DNA of 64,000 bases from Meloidogyne chitwoodi (GCA_015183035.1 JACZZP010000009.1:620001-684000), one strand, 5' to 3'; positions 36,366 to 48,900 are shown, counted from the first letter of the stretch. Numbers and translations: made by a program. Notes: a model not told the origin generated them from the sequence alone.

Positions 36366-39300
36366 CTATGCATTTAGACATTTAAGCCTTAATGTGTCTG
36401 TATGTGGCTGAACAGAATATTCTTTAGATGCTTTTACACATTTAACCATAGTTGGAGATGCTCTAGTTATTGAATTAGTTAACCAGTAATCTGGCAGAGA
36501 TTGTTGTTTTGGCTTTAAACTTTTTGGTGGATCAACTGTTGTTGTTGCTTCTTTTTCTTTCTAAAAGAAAATAATATTTAAAAAATAAATATAAAAAAAA
36601 CAAACTGAAAGATTTAAAGCCTGTCGAAAATAATTTGCATCTTCAACTTGACCATAACGAACAAGATGTGGTGCTACCTATAAAATCAAATTTATTATAA
36701 ATAAAAATAAAATTACTTCAACTAAACGTTCTCTAATCTCTGTAATTGTATCGTATGGCAATTTTCTACCAGCAACTTCACTTAATGCTCTAATTATTTT
36801 CCAATCTTCACGAGCATCTCCCGGTGGTGTTACTGCTGGATAACTAAATTTAAAAAAAAATAAGATATTTTTGTTTGAAAAATTTGACTTAAAAAATACC
36901 CTTTCTGAGCTCTTCCCTCAGTATTTACCCAAGTAGCTTCTTTTTCTGTATATGCTGCACCTGGTAAAATTAAATCAGCAATTTCAGCCCCATAATCACC
37001 ATGATGACCTATAAATTTAAAAAATAAAAATTTCAAAAATAAAAAACCTTGATAAATAATAAAAACATCTTCATGAAAATCATTTTTAGAAATTGGTTTA
37101 TCATCAGCTCCAAATAAATAAAGCAATTTTATTGAGTTTTTCAGTTTAGAGTCGAACACATTAAAAGGACGATAACCGAGATCAAAAGCGGCAACTTGAC
37201 TAGCATTTTCATGTAAAACATTTAAAATTTTTGGATGTGAATCTTTAAAAAAAGGAAGCTTAGAGTATTTACTTAACACAAAAACAAACCAATATTGCGT
37301 TCTAATAATTTATTATGAATTGAATTAGACAATTGCTGCAATTTTAAATGAAGCATATCTGAACCTTCACCTTCAAATGCTTGCGCCCCAACAATAATTA
37401 AAGGACATTGAGCTTCCATTAACTTCTAAATAATTATTCGAATTTATAAAAATAATATTGCTTTTAATAAAAATTTGTAAATTTTAATTTAAAAAATTAA
37501 ATTTACTATAAAAACTTATTAAAAACCTTAGAAAATGAATTTTTTCCTGCAATTAAATCATTCAAAGCAGAGGAATCCGATCCCAAGTAATAATATTCAT
37601 AAGTTAAATCAACATTGCTTCCAATTAATCCAACTTCAATGTCAGAATGAAGAAAACTTTAAAAATAAAGTAAAAAAATTTTTATTTAAAACAAACGTTT
37701 TACGAATTCGAGCATTTAAAACAGGTGCTTCATATCGAGGATTTGTGCCAACAAGAAGAAGTAAATCACAATTTTCAATTGAAGCAATTTTGTCATTAAA
37801 AAGATAATTTGATCTTAAAATGAGTAATTTATTTTTTTAATTAAAAAAGAAAACCTCAAGTCAATTCCTCCACAAGAATTTGGAAATTCACCTTCGCTAA
37901 AAATATTTTCGCTATCAAATCGATTTAGCAAATCTTTCATTGCAAGCAATCCTTCTGAAAAAAAAATGTTAAAACATAAGATAATTTACAAATTTACCGG
38001 TGTCAACTAATGCCCCAGCAATAGCCGCAATAGCGCTAGGTGAAGTTTGTCTAAGTTTTTGCGCTGTAGTAAAAAGAGCTTCTTCCCAATTGCAAGTCCT
38101 AAAAAATATTTTTATAAAAAGGATAAAATAATTTATTATTTACACTAAAATTCCTTGTTCATTTTTAATCATTGGTTGTAGTAACCTTTGCAATTTCAAT
38201 CCATCACAAATAAAACGGCTTTTATCTGACAACCATTCCTCGTTTATTTCCTTAAAAATAAAATTTAAAAAGTTTGAAAAAATATGAACATCATTCATTC
38301 GTGGGATTATCCGCATAACTTCACCAGTACGATGAGAAATGACAACATTAGATCCAAGTGCGTCCATAACGTCAATACTTTGCGTTTTGCGTGTTTCCCA
38401 TGGTCGAGCAATAAAACTTAAAAAAATCAACAGTTTAAAAAGAATAAAATTCAAAAACCTATATTGTTTGCTTGTCAAAGCTCCAACTGGACACAAATCG
38501 ATAACATTACCAGACAATTCAGAAGCAAAAAGTTTTTCAACATAAGTACCAACTTGCATATCAGAACCACGACCTGTAGAACCAAGATCTGGAACTCCAG
38601 CCACTTCATTAGCAAAACGAATACATCGAGTACAGTGAATACATCGAGTCATTATAGTTTTAATTAAAGGGCCAATATCTTTGTCTTCAACTGCTCTAAA
38701 ATTAATAAGATATTTTAGTGAAAAAATAAAAAGTTAAAAAGGATTGATGTTTCAAATGATATAAGATTAAAAAATTTTAGGAAAAATTAATTAGAAAAAT
38801 TTTAAAAAATTTAAACCGTTTCTCATCGAAAGAGACATTAAGACGGCTACGATCAGAGCCAAAAGCCATTGACTGATCTTGGAGATCGCATTCACCCCCC
38901 TTAAAAAGTAAATGATAAACTAACTAAAAATAAACCTGATCACAAATTGGGCAATCTAAAGGATGATTAACCAATAAAAATTCCATCACTGCTTCGCGTG
39001 CTTTCTTCGTTGCCGGTGAATTAGTTTTGACACGCATTCCGGGCATAACAGGCATTGCGCAGGAGGCCACCGGTTTAATTGATTTTTCTACCTCAACTAA
39101 ACACATTCGGCAATTACCAGCAATTGAGAGACGATCATGATAACAAAAGCGTGGAATATCAACACCAACCAAAGCGCAAGCCTTTAAGAGAAAAATGGAT
39201 TTTTCATTGGTTAAAATGAATAAACCTGAAGTATTGTCATTCCCGGATCAACCAACAACTTCTTGTCATCAATAAAAACTTCAATCTAAAAAGCAGTGGT

Positions 39301-39416
39301 ATAAGAAAATAAAACACAAAATATACTTTTTTGGGAGCAACAGCGGTAGAAGAATAATTCCGAAGTAAAATCTTTGCAAACAAAAGCTTATTTAATAACG
39401 AGCCTTTTTCAATCAT
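36366..39416 (-). CDS. NADH dehydrogenase (ubiquinone) iron-sulfur protein 1, 75-kDa subunit of complex I
   Basis: Core N-module subunit of mitochondrial complex I, carrying the N1b, N4 and N5 iron-sulfur clusters. ATG at 39,416 begins a basic, hydroxylated presequence ([20 protein letters not shown]). The 2Fe-2S domain includes [20 protein letters not shown], and CPICDQ (38,935-38,960) completes it. GGECDLQDQ and [13 protein letters not shown] (38,600-38,652) supply 4Fe-4S ligands, followed by the long molybdopterin-oxidoreductase-like domain ([36 protein letters not shown]). The C-terminus reads [18 protein letters not shown], as in animal NDUFS1. About twelve exons with short introns. Stop codon at 36,366-36,368. 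Confidence 0.95.
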
Positions 39417-39936
39417 TTTCAAATAATATAAATTTGAATTGGAACTATATGGCTAAAAGACAAAAATTAGAAAAATTCTACAACGCGCCTACCAAAATCC
39501 GACAGTAGAAATTCACACATAAAAACAAATTTATGCTTGGACTCAAATTGTGTGACTCAAATATTAAACGAATCCAGTTAAAGCCCACTTTGCCGCAGAA
39601 AGTGCAGTTTCGCCATCAGTGCTGACAGACCATTTCGTCTAATTTTGGCCTTATGACCATTTCATCAATTACGTTTTGTCTAAAATTTTGCTTAAAAACG
39701 AAAGAATGTGGAAATTGGGAGACCGGGAAAAAGAAAAAGAGTTAAAAATGATAGATAATAATAAATTCATTTTCTCTTTGCGAGACAGCTAGGGAAAATT
39801 CTACTAATATAACGAAAGATTTTGAATTGAGATTATTCATTTTTTCCTCATACAATTTTATTTTTTAAACATCTAATACATATTAGTTTGAATTTTAAAT
39901 TTGATTATTAATCTTCTTTTGTAGAATCTTATTAAA
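39417..39936. promoter_or_regulatory. Divergent promoter interval between NDUFS1 and ARL2 genes
   Basis: 520 bp separate two oppositely transcribed start codons, so both promoters should be here. TTCTTTTGTAG at 39,914-39,924, just before the ARL2 start, looks like a spliced-leader trans-splice acceptor. No further site can be named. Confidence 0.5.
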
Positions 39937-40567
39937 ATGGTTATGTTAACAGTATTAAAGAAAAGTCGTCAGAAAGAACAAGAAATGAGAGTATTAATTC
40001 TTGGTCTAGACAATTCAGGAAAAACAACATTTTTAAACAAATTATGTGGTGAAGAAACTTTAGAAATTGCACCTACTTTTGGTTAGTTTAAAAAAAGAAT
40101 ATAAATATTATTTTAGGATTTAATATAAAAACTGTTGAATACAACGGATGGAAATTAAATTGTTGGGATGTTGGAGGACAAAAATGTTTAAGACCTTATT
40201 GGAGAAATTATTTTGAAAGAACTGATGCAATTATTTGGGTAGTTGATTCGACTGACACTTCCCGTATTGATAGTGATTGTAGAAAAGAACTTAATTTGTT
40301 ACTTGATGAAAGCTGTCTTCATGGTGTTACTCTTTTGGTTTTAGCTAATAAATGCGATTTGAACGGCTCCCTTAACGTTGAAGCTATTCAAAATGTTTGT
40401 TTAAATTTTTTAAAATTAAGTTAATTAATTTTTAGCTTCTCAAATTGGAAAGTATAACAAAACACAGATGGCAGATTTTTAGAACGAGTGCTTATACAGG
40501 GGAAAATTTACTAGAGGCATTGGAATGGCTTTGTACAGATGTTTCTTCAAGAATTTTAGTTGAATAA
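39937..40567 (+). CDS. ARF-like GTPase ARL2
   Basis: Small GTPase that regulates tubulin folding cofactors and microtubule assembly (family knowledge; C. elegans orthologue evl-20). Three exons. ATG at 39,937 gives [14 protein letters not shown], lacking the Gly2 myristoylation site of true ARFs, as expected for ARL2. Nucleotide-binding motifs are intact: P-loop GLDNSGKTT, switch-I Thr in [22 protein letters not shown] (switch II, catalytic Gln), NKCD and the TSAY base-binding segment. The protein is about 180 residues, the normal size. The stop lies 160 bp from the convergent AP-3 mu stop codon. Confidence 0.92.
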
Positions 40568-40728
40568 TAATTTATTTTTAAAAAGTTAGAGAGATGAATT
40601 GAAAATTAAATTGGTCTCATTTTTTCTTGTACATGGTAAACGAATTTTAAATTGAGAAATATTTTTTATAATATCCAAAAAATATAAAATACGAAAAAAA
40701 TTATAAAAAAAAGTAAAGCTGATGTGAA

Positions 40729-43291
40729 TTAGACTGTTCTGAATTGGAATTTCCCAGCTTTTGTGATATATTTTACGCCTTTAAAAGGTTTATAAGCTTC
40801 TCCATGCATATCCAATCTGTTTACTTTTAATCCTGAAACGGCCAATTGATTTATTCTGAAATGTGCAACGATTGGTGGAGGTTCTAGTTGTCCTTTGCTT
40901 GCAGGGGGTATTGACACCTAAAATTTAAATTTTTGATTAGGCTCTTTCAATTGTTAGAATGTCAGGAAAAAGACCAAGAAAATTTTTCGGTAATACCAAG
41001 GCTTCTCCCCCCTATTTTTTCATTTTTTTATTTTTTGCATTATTTTTTCCTTTGTTTTTGCTTCGGGCAAGTAGAAAGGTCTAGTGAAATACTCGGCACA
41101 AACATCTCTGAAAAAATTCAACCAGTCCGGTAGTGTTGTTTGACTAATTCCGGTTTCGAACTGCAACTCTTCGTATTTAGTATTGCGATGAGCCCATAAA
41201 TACGAAAGATGAAAGATTTGTTTGGTTGTTAAATGGGTGCCGGCGAAAAATGTACCACATAAATATCCCTTTTCAGCCCGACAATTGTATGTTGTACACC
41301 GCCACGTTCCGTACCGAACGCCTTTTTTCACTTTGATAGTTGTTCGACCTCCACATTTATGACAGATTCGTTTTCCATGAAGAAGTCCAAGCTCCTCGAG
41401 CCATGCATCGAAATCGTTGTCGCTTAAACGTAGTTTTTCATGCAGAGCAATAGAATTAAATGTTTTAAGTTGATCCATATTGATAAAATATTGATAAATA
41501 AATGAGAATATAAACTTTTTTCACATTTATCATAATGTTATATACCAAAAAATTAATCCTTTCTACTTGCCCGAAGCAAAAACAAAGGAAAAAATAATGC
41601 AAAAAATAAAAAATAAAAAAATGAAAAAATAGGGGGGAGAAGCCTTGGTATTACCAATTTTTCAATTGTGAAATATAACTCCAATATAAGAATATAAACT
41701 AAAATAAAAACAAACCGTTCCCTTCAATGTCGGTGGCCGTCCCAATTCAATTCTTTTAACATTCCATTGAAGCAATTTTGTTGTTGGATCAAAAGAATAT
41801 TTTCCATGACTAGCCAATAAATTACAATTTTGTACTGCTTTTGGCATTTGACATTCAATTATAACATCTTCTAAAATTTTTCCCATACTTTGTTTTGGAC
41901 CGACGGTTATTTCAAAACGGCCTGCTGCCCCACTTTTGATTACAATATTATGTCTAATATATAGTGGAACAGCAACAATACTAAAAAAGAGCAAATAAAA
42001 GAAAAGTTTTCAAAAAATTAAAAACCTCTGTGAACTAATATTGTAAGAAATTAAACGAAAATTTCCATCAGGAGGAATAAAAGAAAGTAAGCGCTCAGTT
42101 TCCCATCGTTTAAATCGGACGCAAGGATGGAATGAAACATCATCCAAAATTCTTGGATTGCTAAAAGTCATAGTTAGATCAGGCATTCCAGAGAGTCGAC
42201 AGCAACAATTTATCTACAAAATTTTTTGTAAATTTTTATTTTGGTCAAAGTGATTGGGTTATTTTTTAAATATAAACCAACGATTTATTTTTTCCCAGTC
42301 AATTTTGAATAAAGAATTTTTCTTACAGTTCCGTGTATTTCTGCGGAAATGGTAGCTCCCTGTTTGTCTATTATCGCATCAATTTCCTCAATTACATCAA
42401 AATAGGCCTCATTATTTGCATATTTGACATCTGCTCTACGCCATGGAACGTTCTTAAACGATTTATTTGAAGCATAAAAATTTAAAAAAGTTACGGATAA
42501 TTGTCCCGTTGGCAGAACGTTTGAAATATTTGTTTTGCCTGTCATTTGATTCCTCAAAGAACGTAAAAAATTTGGTGGTTTAATAAGATCTTGTAAAACA
42601 TTCATTTCTGTACAAAGCGGATAGCCATTATCAAGAATTTCATCGAGAATCTTTAGTTAAAAATTTTAATATGTACATTTATAAAAGTAGAAAATTTAGT
42701 TCTTATTAACTATAAGTCAAAAAATGGAAAAAAAATTTTCTCTAAAAATTCCCTGATTTTTGCCTTATAAATTCAGGTCAATCCTATCAGAACTTTATTG
42801 ATTTACATATTTTCTTTTAAAATGAAGTTACGAAACAAGGAATCAAAAAATAGATTATAAAAAGTTAAAACCTCAAAAACTATAACAATATTATCCTTAA
42901 TTGTTGCATCAGAGCACTCGTCGAAATATTCAATAAAAATAGCGACTATTCTGTTCAGCATTTCAATAATCATTAAAGGAGGTGCTAAAATTAAAAAAAA
43001 AAGTAAAATTAAAAAAAGCATACTTTCAACCAAACAAACAGCTAAAAAATATAAATTATTGTGATAAACAATATGAATATAATGATGAGGAGAAACAATT
43101 ACAGGTGGTATATCTTCTTTGTTTAATGCTTGTTTTTGAACATCAAAAAAATAATCACAAACTGAACGATTAATAACAGATTTGTAATGTTTTTCCAATA
43201 TCACATCACTAAAGAAAAATAAAAAATTATTAAAATTTTAGAGAAAAAATTCTTACTGAGAAGTGCTGACTATAAATATACTGTTAATCAT
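40729..43291 (-). CDS. AP-3 complex subunit mu
   Basis: Medium subunit of the AP-3 adaptor, sorting cargo to lysosome-related organelles. ATG at 43,291 encodes MINSIFIVSTS; the next exon gives DVILEKHYKSVINRSVCDYFF, then PPVIVSPHHYIHIV. The N-terminal longin-like domain ends with the CSDATIKDNIVIV exon. The linker LIKPPNFLRS and the mu-homology domain follow: VPWRRADVKYANNEAYFDVIEEIDAIID, MTFSNPRILDDVSFHPCVRFKRWE, ITVGPKQSMG, and the C-terminal VNRLDMHGEAYKPFKGVKYITKAGKFQ. The order matches animal AP3M along its length. The last intron (about 40,920-41,717) is enlarged by a Merlin-like transposon, which does not disrupt the reading frame. Confidence 0.94.
40989..41655. mobile_element. Merlin-like DNA transposon, 667 bp, with 8-bp target duplication
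   Basis: Terminal inverted repeats of roughly 90 bp: GGTAATACCAAGGCTTCTCC at the left is mirrored by GGAGAAGCCTTGGTATTACC at the right, and the symmetry continues to CTTCGGGCAAGTAGAAAGG. AATTTTTC lies directly outside both ends (40,981-40,988 and 41,656-41,663). GG-starting ends and an 8-bp duplication fit the Merlin superfamily. The element carries a truncated transposase ORF. It sits in the last intron of the AP-3 mu gene. Confidence 0.9.
41020..41478 (-). CDS. N-terminal part of a Merlin/IS1016-type transposase (catalytic domain missing)
   Basis: 152-residue ORF starting at ATG 41,478 inside the transposon. It contains a zinc-ribbon-like CHKCGG...WRC...CRAEKG arrangement, then FFAGTHLTTKQIFHLSYLWAHR, a helix-turn-helix-like ISQTTLPDWLNFFRDVC and a short basic tail that runs into the right arm of the element. 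This corresponds to the region preceding the ISXO2-like DDE domain of Merlin transposases. No DDE catalytic core is present, so it cannot be an active transposase by itself; it could still bind element ends. Confidence 0.7.
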   Translation of the reverse strand: MDQLKTFNSIALHEKLRLSDNDFDAWLEELGLLHGKRICHKCGGRTTIKVKKGVRYGTWRCTTYNCRAEKGYLCGTFFAGTHLTTKQIFHLSYLWAHRNTKYEELQFETGISQTTLPDWLNFFRDVCAEYFTRPFYLPEAKTKEKIMQKIKK

Positions 43292-43414
43292 AATTAAAAA
43301 TTATTTAAAAAATTATTATCCAATTAAGAAAATTGTAAAGAAATTTTACAATTTGAACAATTAAGTCATCTAAAAAATAAGAAAATAAATATTTTACTAA
43401 TTTTTGCAAATAAG

Positions 43415-44644
43415 GCAGTGCCTAAATTGATTCTTCAGTCTGCTCTAACGGCAAATGATGACAAAACGCATTCATTACATATTATTTCGGAGCAAATATT
43501 CATGGATATTACACAAAAATGTATGTAAATTATTTTTCCCTTTTTTAACAATAAAAGTTAAAATTTTTAAAAATGTCAAAAAACCTCAAAAATTTAAAAA
43601 AAAACTACAAAAATAGTTTATACCAAAATACCGATATCGGAAAATCGCATTTTAATAAGACTATATGTAATAATAGGTATATTAAAATAACACAACAATA
43701 AATTATTAAATAACATATTGTTTCTGGGGAAGGTAATAATAAAGCTTATTAATTCATGTTTCAGTTACATTTAACATTCATATGTGCTAATGCTTCGTTA
43801 AACAGTAGTGGAGCAACAGAAAAATTTAAATCTACAATGCAACAAAATTCCGTTAGAATTATCAATTTTATGACAGATTGGATAAATAAAAAATTGGTAA
43901 GAAAATTTATGATCTTACTAATAATTAGCTGGGTATATGATTTTAATCAATGTCATACGTTAAGCAATGCTATTATACATATAGGGTTTGTTAATAAATT
44001 GGTGTGGATTTAATTAGAATTTTTATTTAAAAAATTTTAAAAATTGATTTTAAGGAGGTTCAATGGCCATCTGTGATAATGAATTATGGTCTAAAAGCAA
44101 TTGGTGATGCCGACATTGATGCTTCAAAATTTAATATAACGGCAGAAAAAATAGCAACTGAATTGATAAAAAGAGGATTACCGAGGTAAATCTAAATTTA
44201 TTTTTATTCTTCAATCGGCAGGCCGAAACTTGCGGACCAACGCAAATGAACTCAAACTTCAAGTTAGAACTTGAATATAGAATTAATACCATGAAAATAT
44301 TAAAATAAATTATAGTATCAATTGGCTTTTAGAAGTCAGATAAACTGATATGTTAAATGTGTCAATCCGGAAGTTTCGGTCCGCAAGTTTCGCTATACCC
44401 TTTCTTTATGCGAGGCGTCTTTAATATAGTTTCCTATTTTTCGCTATAAACTTTATGAAATTTCTTAGACTAATACTTAAAATTCAGAGGTAATGTTGGA
44501 ATAAACAGTTTAAAAATGCTAGCTTCAATAATGTCTGGGGAGATTGAAGGAATATTGCATGACAATGCATTTAATGGATACGTTCTTCTTCAGAACAGAG
44601 GATGGTTTTCGAGTGAAATTACTTTTGGAATCTTTTCACAATTG
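43415..44644 (+). CDS. Unrecognised multi-exon gene (5' end not found)
   Basis: Four exons join in frame by GT-AG rules: 43,415 to about 43,520 (AVPKLILQSALTANDDKTHS), 43,764-43,896 (FICANASLNSSGATEKFKS), 44,055-44,186 (EVQWPSVIMNYGLKAIGDAD) and 44,488-44,644 (VGINSLKMLASIMSGEIEG). The consistent intron phases and ordinary amino-acid mix suggest real coding sequence. The product looks alpha-helical, like a HEAT or TPR solenoid segment; a distant PIKK/FAT-type repeat crossed my mind but is not supported. No start codon exon or certain 3' end could be identified; the frame remains open past a possible donor at 44,645. It may be a relic of a larger gene. Confidence 0.45.
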
Positions 44645-44864
44645 GTATCGACAGAAAAAGCGTACACTTATATAGAGTACGCTCAAGGTTCCGTGTACAC
44701 TTATACTTATTATATGTTCCTTTTATGTTGTAATTTCTCTAAATTTTTCAAAATTTTTTTAAATAAATTTATATAAAAAGGTGAATAGACGTTTTTTTTA
44801 ATAGTTTTATGAGAAGGATGGTTAAAATCTTTATTTTTTTCCTAAATATTTTTTTCAATTGTGT

Positions 44865-45000
44865 CGGAAAAATACGCCAGTAGAAAATGCGTCGGTGAAG
44901 AAACAGTGCATAAAATCGTAAGGAAAAACAAAAACACATGAAAAAACAGAAATACATGAAAATTTTTGGCAATCCTTCGGAATATCCGCCGTGCCGAAAA
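44865..45000. repeat. Partial copy of the GGAAAATCGGTCAG fold-back family
   Basis: GCCAGTAGAAAATGCGTCGGTGAAGAAACAGTGCATAAAATCG and the following AAACACATG-rich stretch match one arm of the element at 7,741-8,105 with scattered substitutions. No complete opposite arm is present. It lies in the 5' flank of the PARP gene. Confidence 0.7.
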
Positions 45001-45213
45001 GACTGTGCTTTGTTTTTTTGCTATTTGGCTTAATGCCGTTGACGAAAAGGAGAAAATAAGATTGGAATAAAAAATAAGGCGAAAGGGAAAACAAACTAGA
45101 TACTTTGTATTCTTGTTATCGATCCTATAAATCCAAGAAAATTCACAGGATCCTTTAAACAAGATTATAATTTTGAATTATAGGCAATTATTGTTATTTT
45201 ATTTTAAATAAAA

Positions 45214-48200
45214 ATGTCCGAAGATAAAAAAATGACTTCTAATGAGAATGAAAGTGAACTTGAAACAAAGGAAGCTCCTTATGGTTCGGAATATGCTAAA
45301 AGTGGCAGAGCGGCATGTAAAGGATGTAAAGAGCCAATCCAAAAAGTAACTTAGTTTTTAAATTTTTGTAAAATGTAGTAACTTTTAGGGTTCTTTGAGA
45401 ATGTCAGTACGATTTCAGTCAAAATTTTTTGATGGTTTTCAGGATAACTGGTAAGAAATATTTAATTTTAAATTAATTATGTTCTTAAAGGTATCACTTT
45501 GAATGCTTTTGGAAAAAGGCTCGTAAAAATGACATAAATGAAGTTTCAATCCGTGGATTAGAATGGCTTAAATGGGAAGATCAAGAGCTCATTAGACAAA
45601 GAATTAATGAACTTGCTGGTATTATTATTAATTTATTTAAATTATTTTTTAAATTTAGCATCTGGTGATTCTGGATACACGCCCAAAGCTGCAGCAATCA
45701 AAGTAGAGCATGCAAAGTCCGGTGCCGGAAAATGCTTTTCTTGCAAAGAGAAAATTCCTAAAGATGAACTTCGCATTTCTGGTCGCTCCTCATTTTATCA
45801 CGTTGATTGCTTTCATAAAGAAAATTCTGACAAACATTTATTTGCAAAAAGTGCAGAAGAGTATTTTATTTTTATATTTTAATAAATATTTTTTTTATTT
45901 TAGTTTGGTTGGATTTGATCAACTTGATGCAACTGAAAAATCAAAAATTGAAAAACTTTTTCCAAAGCCTCAGTCTACTGGGTTTTATTAAATATTATAA
46001 ATGAATCAACTTAAAAATTTTTAGAATAAAACGGGAGTTCGACAACTCTTCGGCAACTACTAGCGGAAGTTTAAATGATACACCTGTAATTAAAAAAGAA
46101 AAATTAGAAAATGCTGAACATAAGGCTGCATTAAAGGTTTTTTATAATTCCGACTAATTTTGAAATCTCTAAATGGACCTTTTTTGTCTATTCTATTAAA
46201 TTTCTTCTTAAAATTAACTTAAAAATAAGTTAATTAAATCTAGAAACAAGCTGAAGTTCTTTGGAATTTACGAGAAGAATTAAAGAAGAATTTAGATAGT
46301 GATGAAATTGAAGAACTTTTAATTGAAAATAGAAGTTATAAATCGAAAAAGGGAGGTGTGGAGAGAATGTTGGATAAATTGGTTGATATGATTGCTTTTG
46401 GACCTCCTAAATCTTGTCCTGAATGCAACAAAACATTGACTTACTAGTATTTTTAACATTTTAATCTATTCTGATTTTTATTAAGCACTGATATGCATGC
46501 CTATCGCTGTTCTGGAAATGTTACAGAATATGCTCGATGCCTTTATACTACAAAAAAGCCTGAACGTGTACAGTTCCATATACCAAAAGAAATGAAAAAG
46601 AGCAATAAATATTTGAAAAAACTTAAATCACCGGTAAGATTATTTATTAAAAAATATTTATATGTTTCATTTTTAGCTACTTTCTGAGCGTGTTTATCCT
46701 TTAGCAGCATTAGAAGAAAAACCAGTCGGTGAATCTAAAACTTTTGGTTATCTTAATTATGCCAAAAATGAACATGCAAAATCAACAGGTTTTTAAATTT
46801 TAAACAAACTTTAAGTTATTTTTTATTATCATTTTTTAATTTATTTTTTAGGTGCTGAAAATAACAATCAAAAAATGGTTGTAAAAGGTGGTTTTATTGT
46901 CGATCCAAAATGCACAGTGGCAGAGAAAACACGTGTTTATGTTGACCCAATTACAAGTTTGTTAAATTACTTTTTATATTTTTACAATTTTTAAGAACAT
47001 CCTTGGCAAGTTAATTTGTCTGCTGTTGATATTACTTCTGGAAAGAATTCTTATTATAAATTGCAAATTGTTAAGGACGATAATAAGTCAAAGTTTGTGT
47101 TTTTTAAATAAAAAAGTAGTTAATGTTTTTTGAGGTTTTATCTTTTTCGAGCATGGGGACGTGTTGGAACATCAATTGGTGGAATAAAAACTGAAAGTTA
47201 TGGTAAAGATATTGAAAATTGTCAAAAAGAATTTAAATCTCTTTTCCTTGAAAAATGTCACAATGAATGGGAGGACTATGTTCAAGGAAATTTTAAAAAA
47301 GCTCCAGCTGGAATGGACATTTTGGAAATGGACTTTAGTGGAGAAAAAGTAAAGATTTTCTTACTTTAATATTTTAAATTTTATTTTATTATTTAGAAAG
47401 AAGATGATAAAAGTTCGAGGAAACTCAGTGTCAATTCTTCCAAATCCAAATTGGCAAGAGAGATTAAAGAACTAATTTCAATGGTTTTTGACATAAAAGC
47501 GATGCAAAACACAATGATGGAATTTGAGGTTTTTTAAAAATATTTTTTTATTTATATTAGGCTATTTTTAGATTGATTTGGAAAAAATGCCATTAGGTCG
47601 TTTATCTAAAAATCACATTCTAAAAGCCTACAAAGTACTCAAAGATTTGCAATTTGCTTTAGAAAAACCAGATGGCCTTACAAAAAACGAAGTTCGCGAC
47701 TTTACAAATAGATTTTACACTTTAATTCCACATGCAACTGGTTTTGGTACTCCTCCACTTCTTAATTGTCATGAAATTTTAGTTGTAAGAATTATTAAAT
47801 ATTTTTTTTTAAATTATTGTTGTTTTTTAGTCAAAAACAACAATGTTAGATTCTCTTTTAGATATTGAAATTGCTTTTAATATTTTAAAAACTGATCAAG
47901 ACGAATTAGAAGCTAATAAAACTAAAGATATATTTGATATACATTATTCTAAATTAAATTGTTTAATGGAGGTTTTTTTTTATTTTAATTTTTAAAAAAT
48001 TTTTAAAATAAATTTTAAAGGTTGTAGATAATAGTTCTGATGAATTTGCGTTAATTAATCGCTATTTGGTTAATACTCATGCATCAACACATTCAATTAA
48101 ATTGGAAATAATTAATGTTTGTTTTATTTTATTAATTTAAAATATTTTATTAATTTTTTTAAAAGGTTTTAAAAATTCGTAGAGAAGTTGAAGCAGAAAA

Positions 48201-48900
48201 TTTCAAGAAAGATATGGGAAATCGTTATCTTCTTTGGCATGGTAGTCGTTTATCTAATTACGCTGGAATTTTGAATCAAGGTTTAAGGTTAAAATATTTT
48301 TTTTAATATTTATTTCTTTTTCTTCTTTTAAAAATAACTTTTTTATAGAATTGCTCCACTAGAAGCTCCAGTAACTGGTTATATGTTTGGTAAAGGTGTT
48401 TATTTTGCTGATATGGTATTTAATTAAATTATTATTTTTAGATATTCTTGTTTAAAAAATTATTTATCTTTTAATAATTAGGTAACAAAATCAGCTAATT
48501 ATTGTTATACAATTTCTGGTGATGGATTACTTTTACTTTGTGATGTTGCTTTGGGTACAGTTCAAGAAGAAATTGATGCTAAAGATTTGAAAAAACCTAA
48601 AAAAGGGAAAAATAGTGTTAAAGGTTTTTATTTAATTTAAATTTTTAAAAATATTTTAGGTATCGGTGGGACTCTTCCTGATCCAAAAGAAAATGTCCAA
48701 TTTGATGAAATGACAGTTCCCTGTGGGAAGCCAATTAAATCAGACAAGAAAAAATTGTCTCTTCTTTACAACGAGTTTTTTTAATTTTTTATTTATTTTT
48801 TTTAAATTTTATTTTTAGATATATTGTTTATGACGAATCACAAATTCAACTACGTTATATTGTGCGGGTTAAATTTAACAACAACAGCGATTTGCTTTGA
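45214..48900 (+). CDS. Poly(ADP-ribose) polymerase 1, without visible BRCT domain
   Basis: Nuclear DNA-break sensor that makes poly(ADP-ribose) from NAD+. ATG at 45,214. Zn1 (CKGC...HFEC) and Zn2 (CFSCKEKI...HVDC) fingers lie at 45,300-45,880. A PADR1/Zn3 region follows with [18 protein letters not shown] and [13 protein letters not shown] (46,250-46,650). [19 protein letters not shown] (47,137 on). Helical regulatory domain: [17 protein letters not shown]. The catalytic fold has [15 protein letters not shown] (nicotinamide-contact His), [13 protein letters not shown] (Tyr), and LLYNE-YIVYD split by an intron, retaining the catalytic Glu. Only about 60 residues ([15 protein letters not shown], then the exon with [12 protein letters not shown]) separate PADR1 from WGR, too few for a BRCT domain. 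About twenty short exons, all in frame. It should be an active enzyme. Confidence 0.95.
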
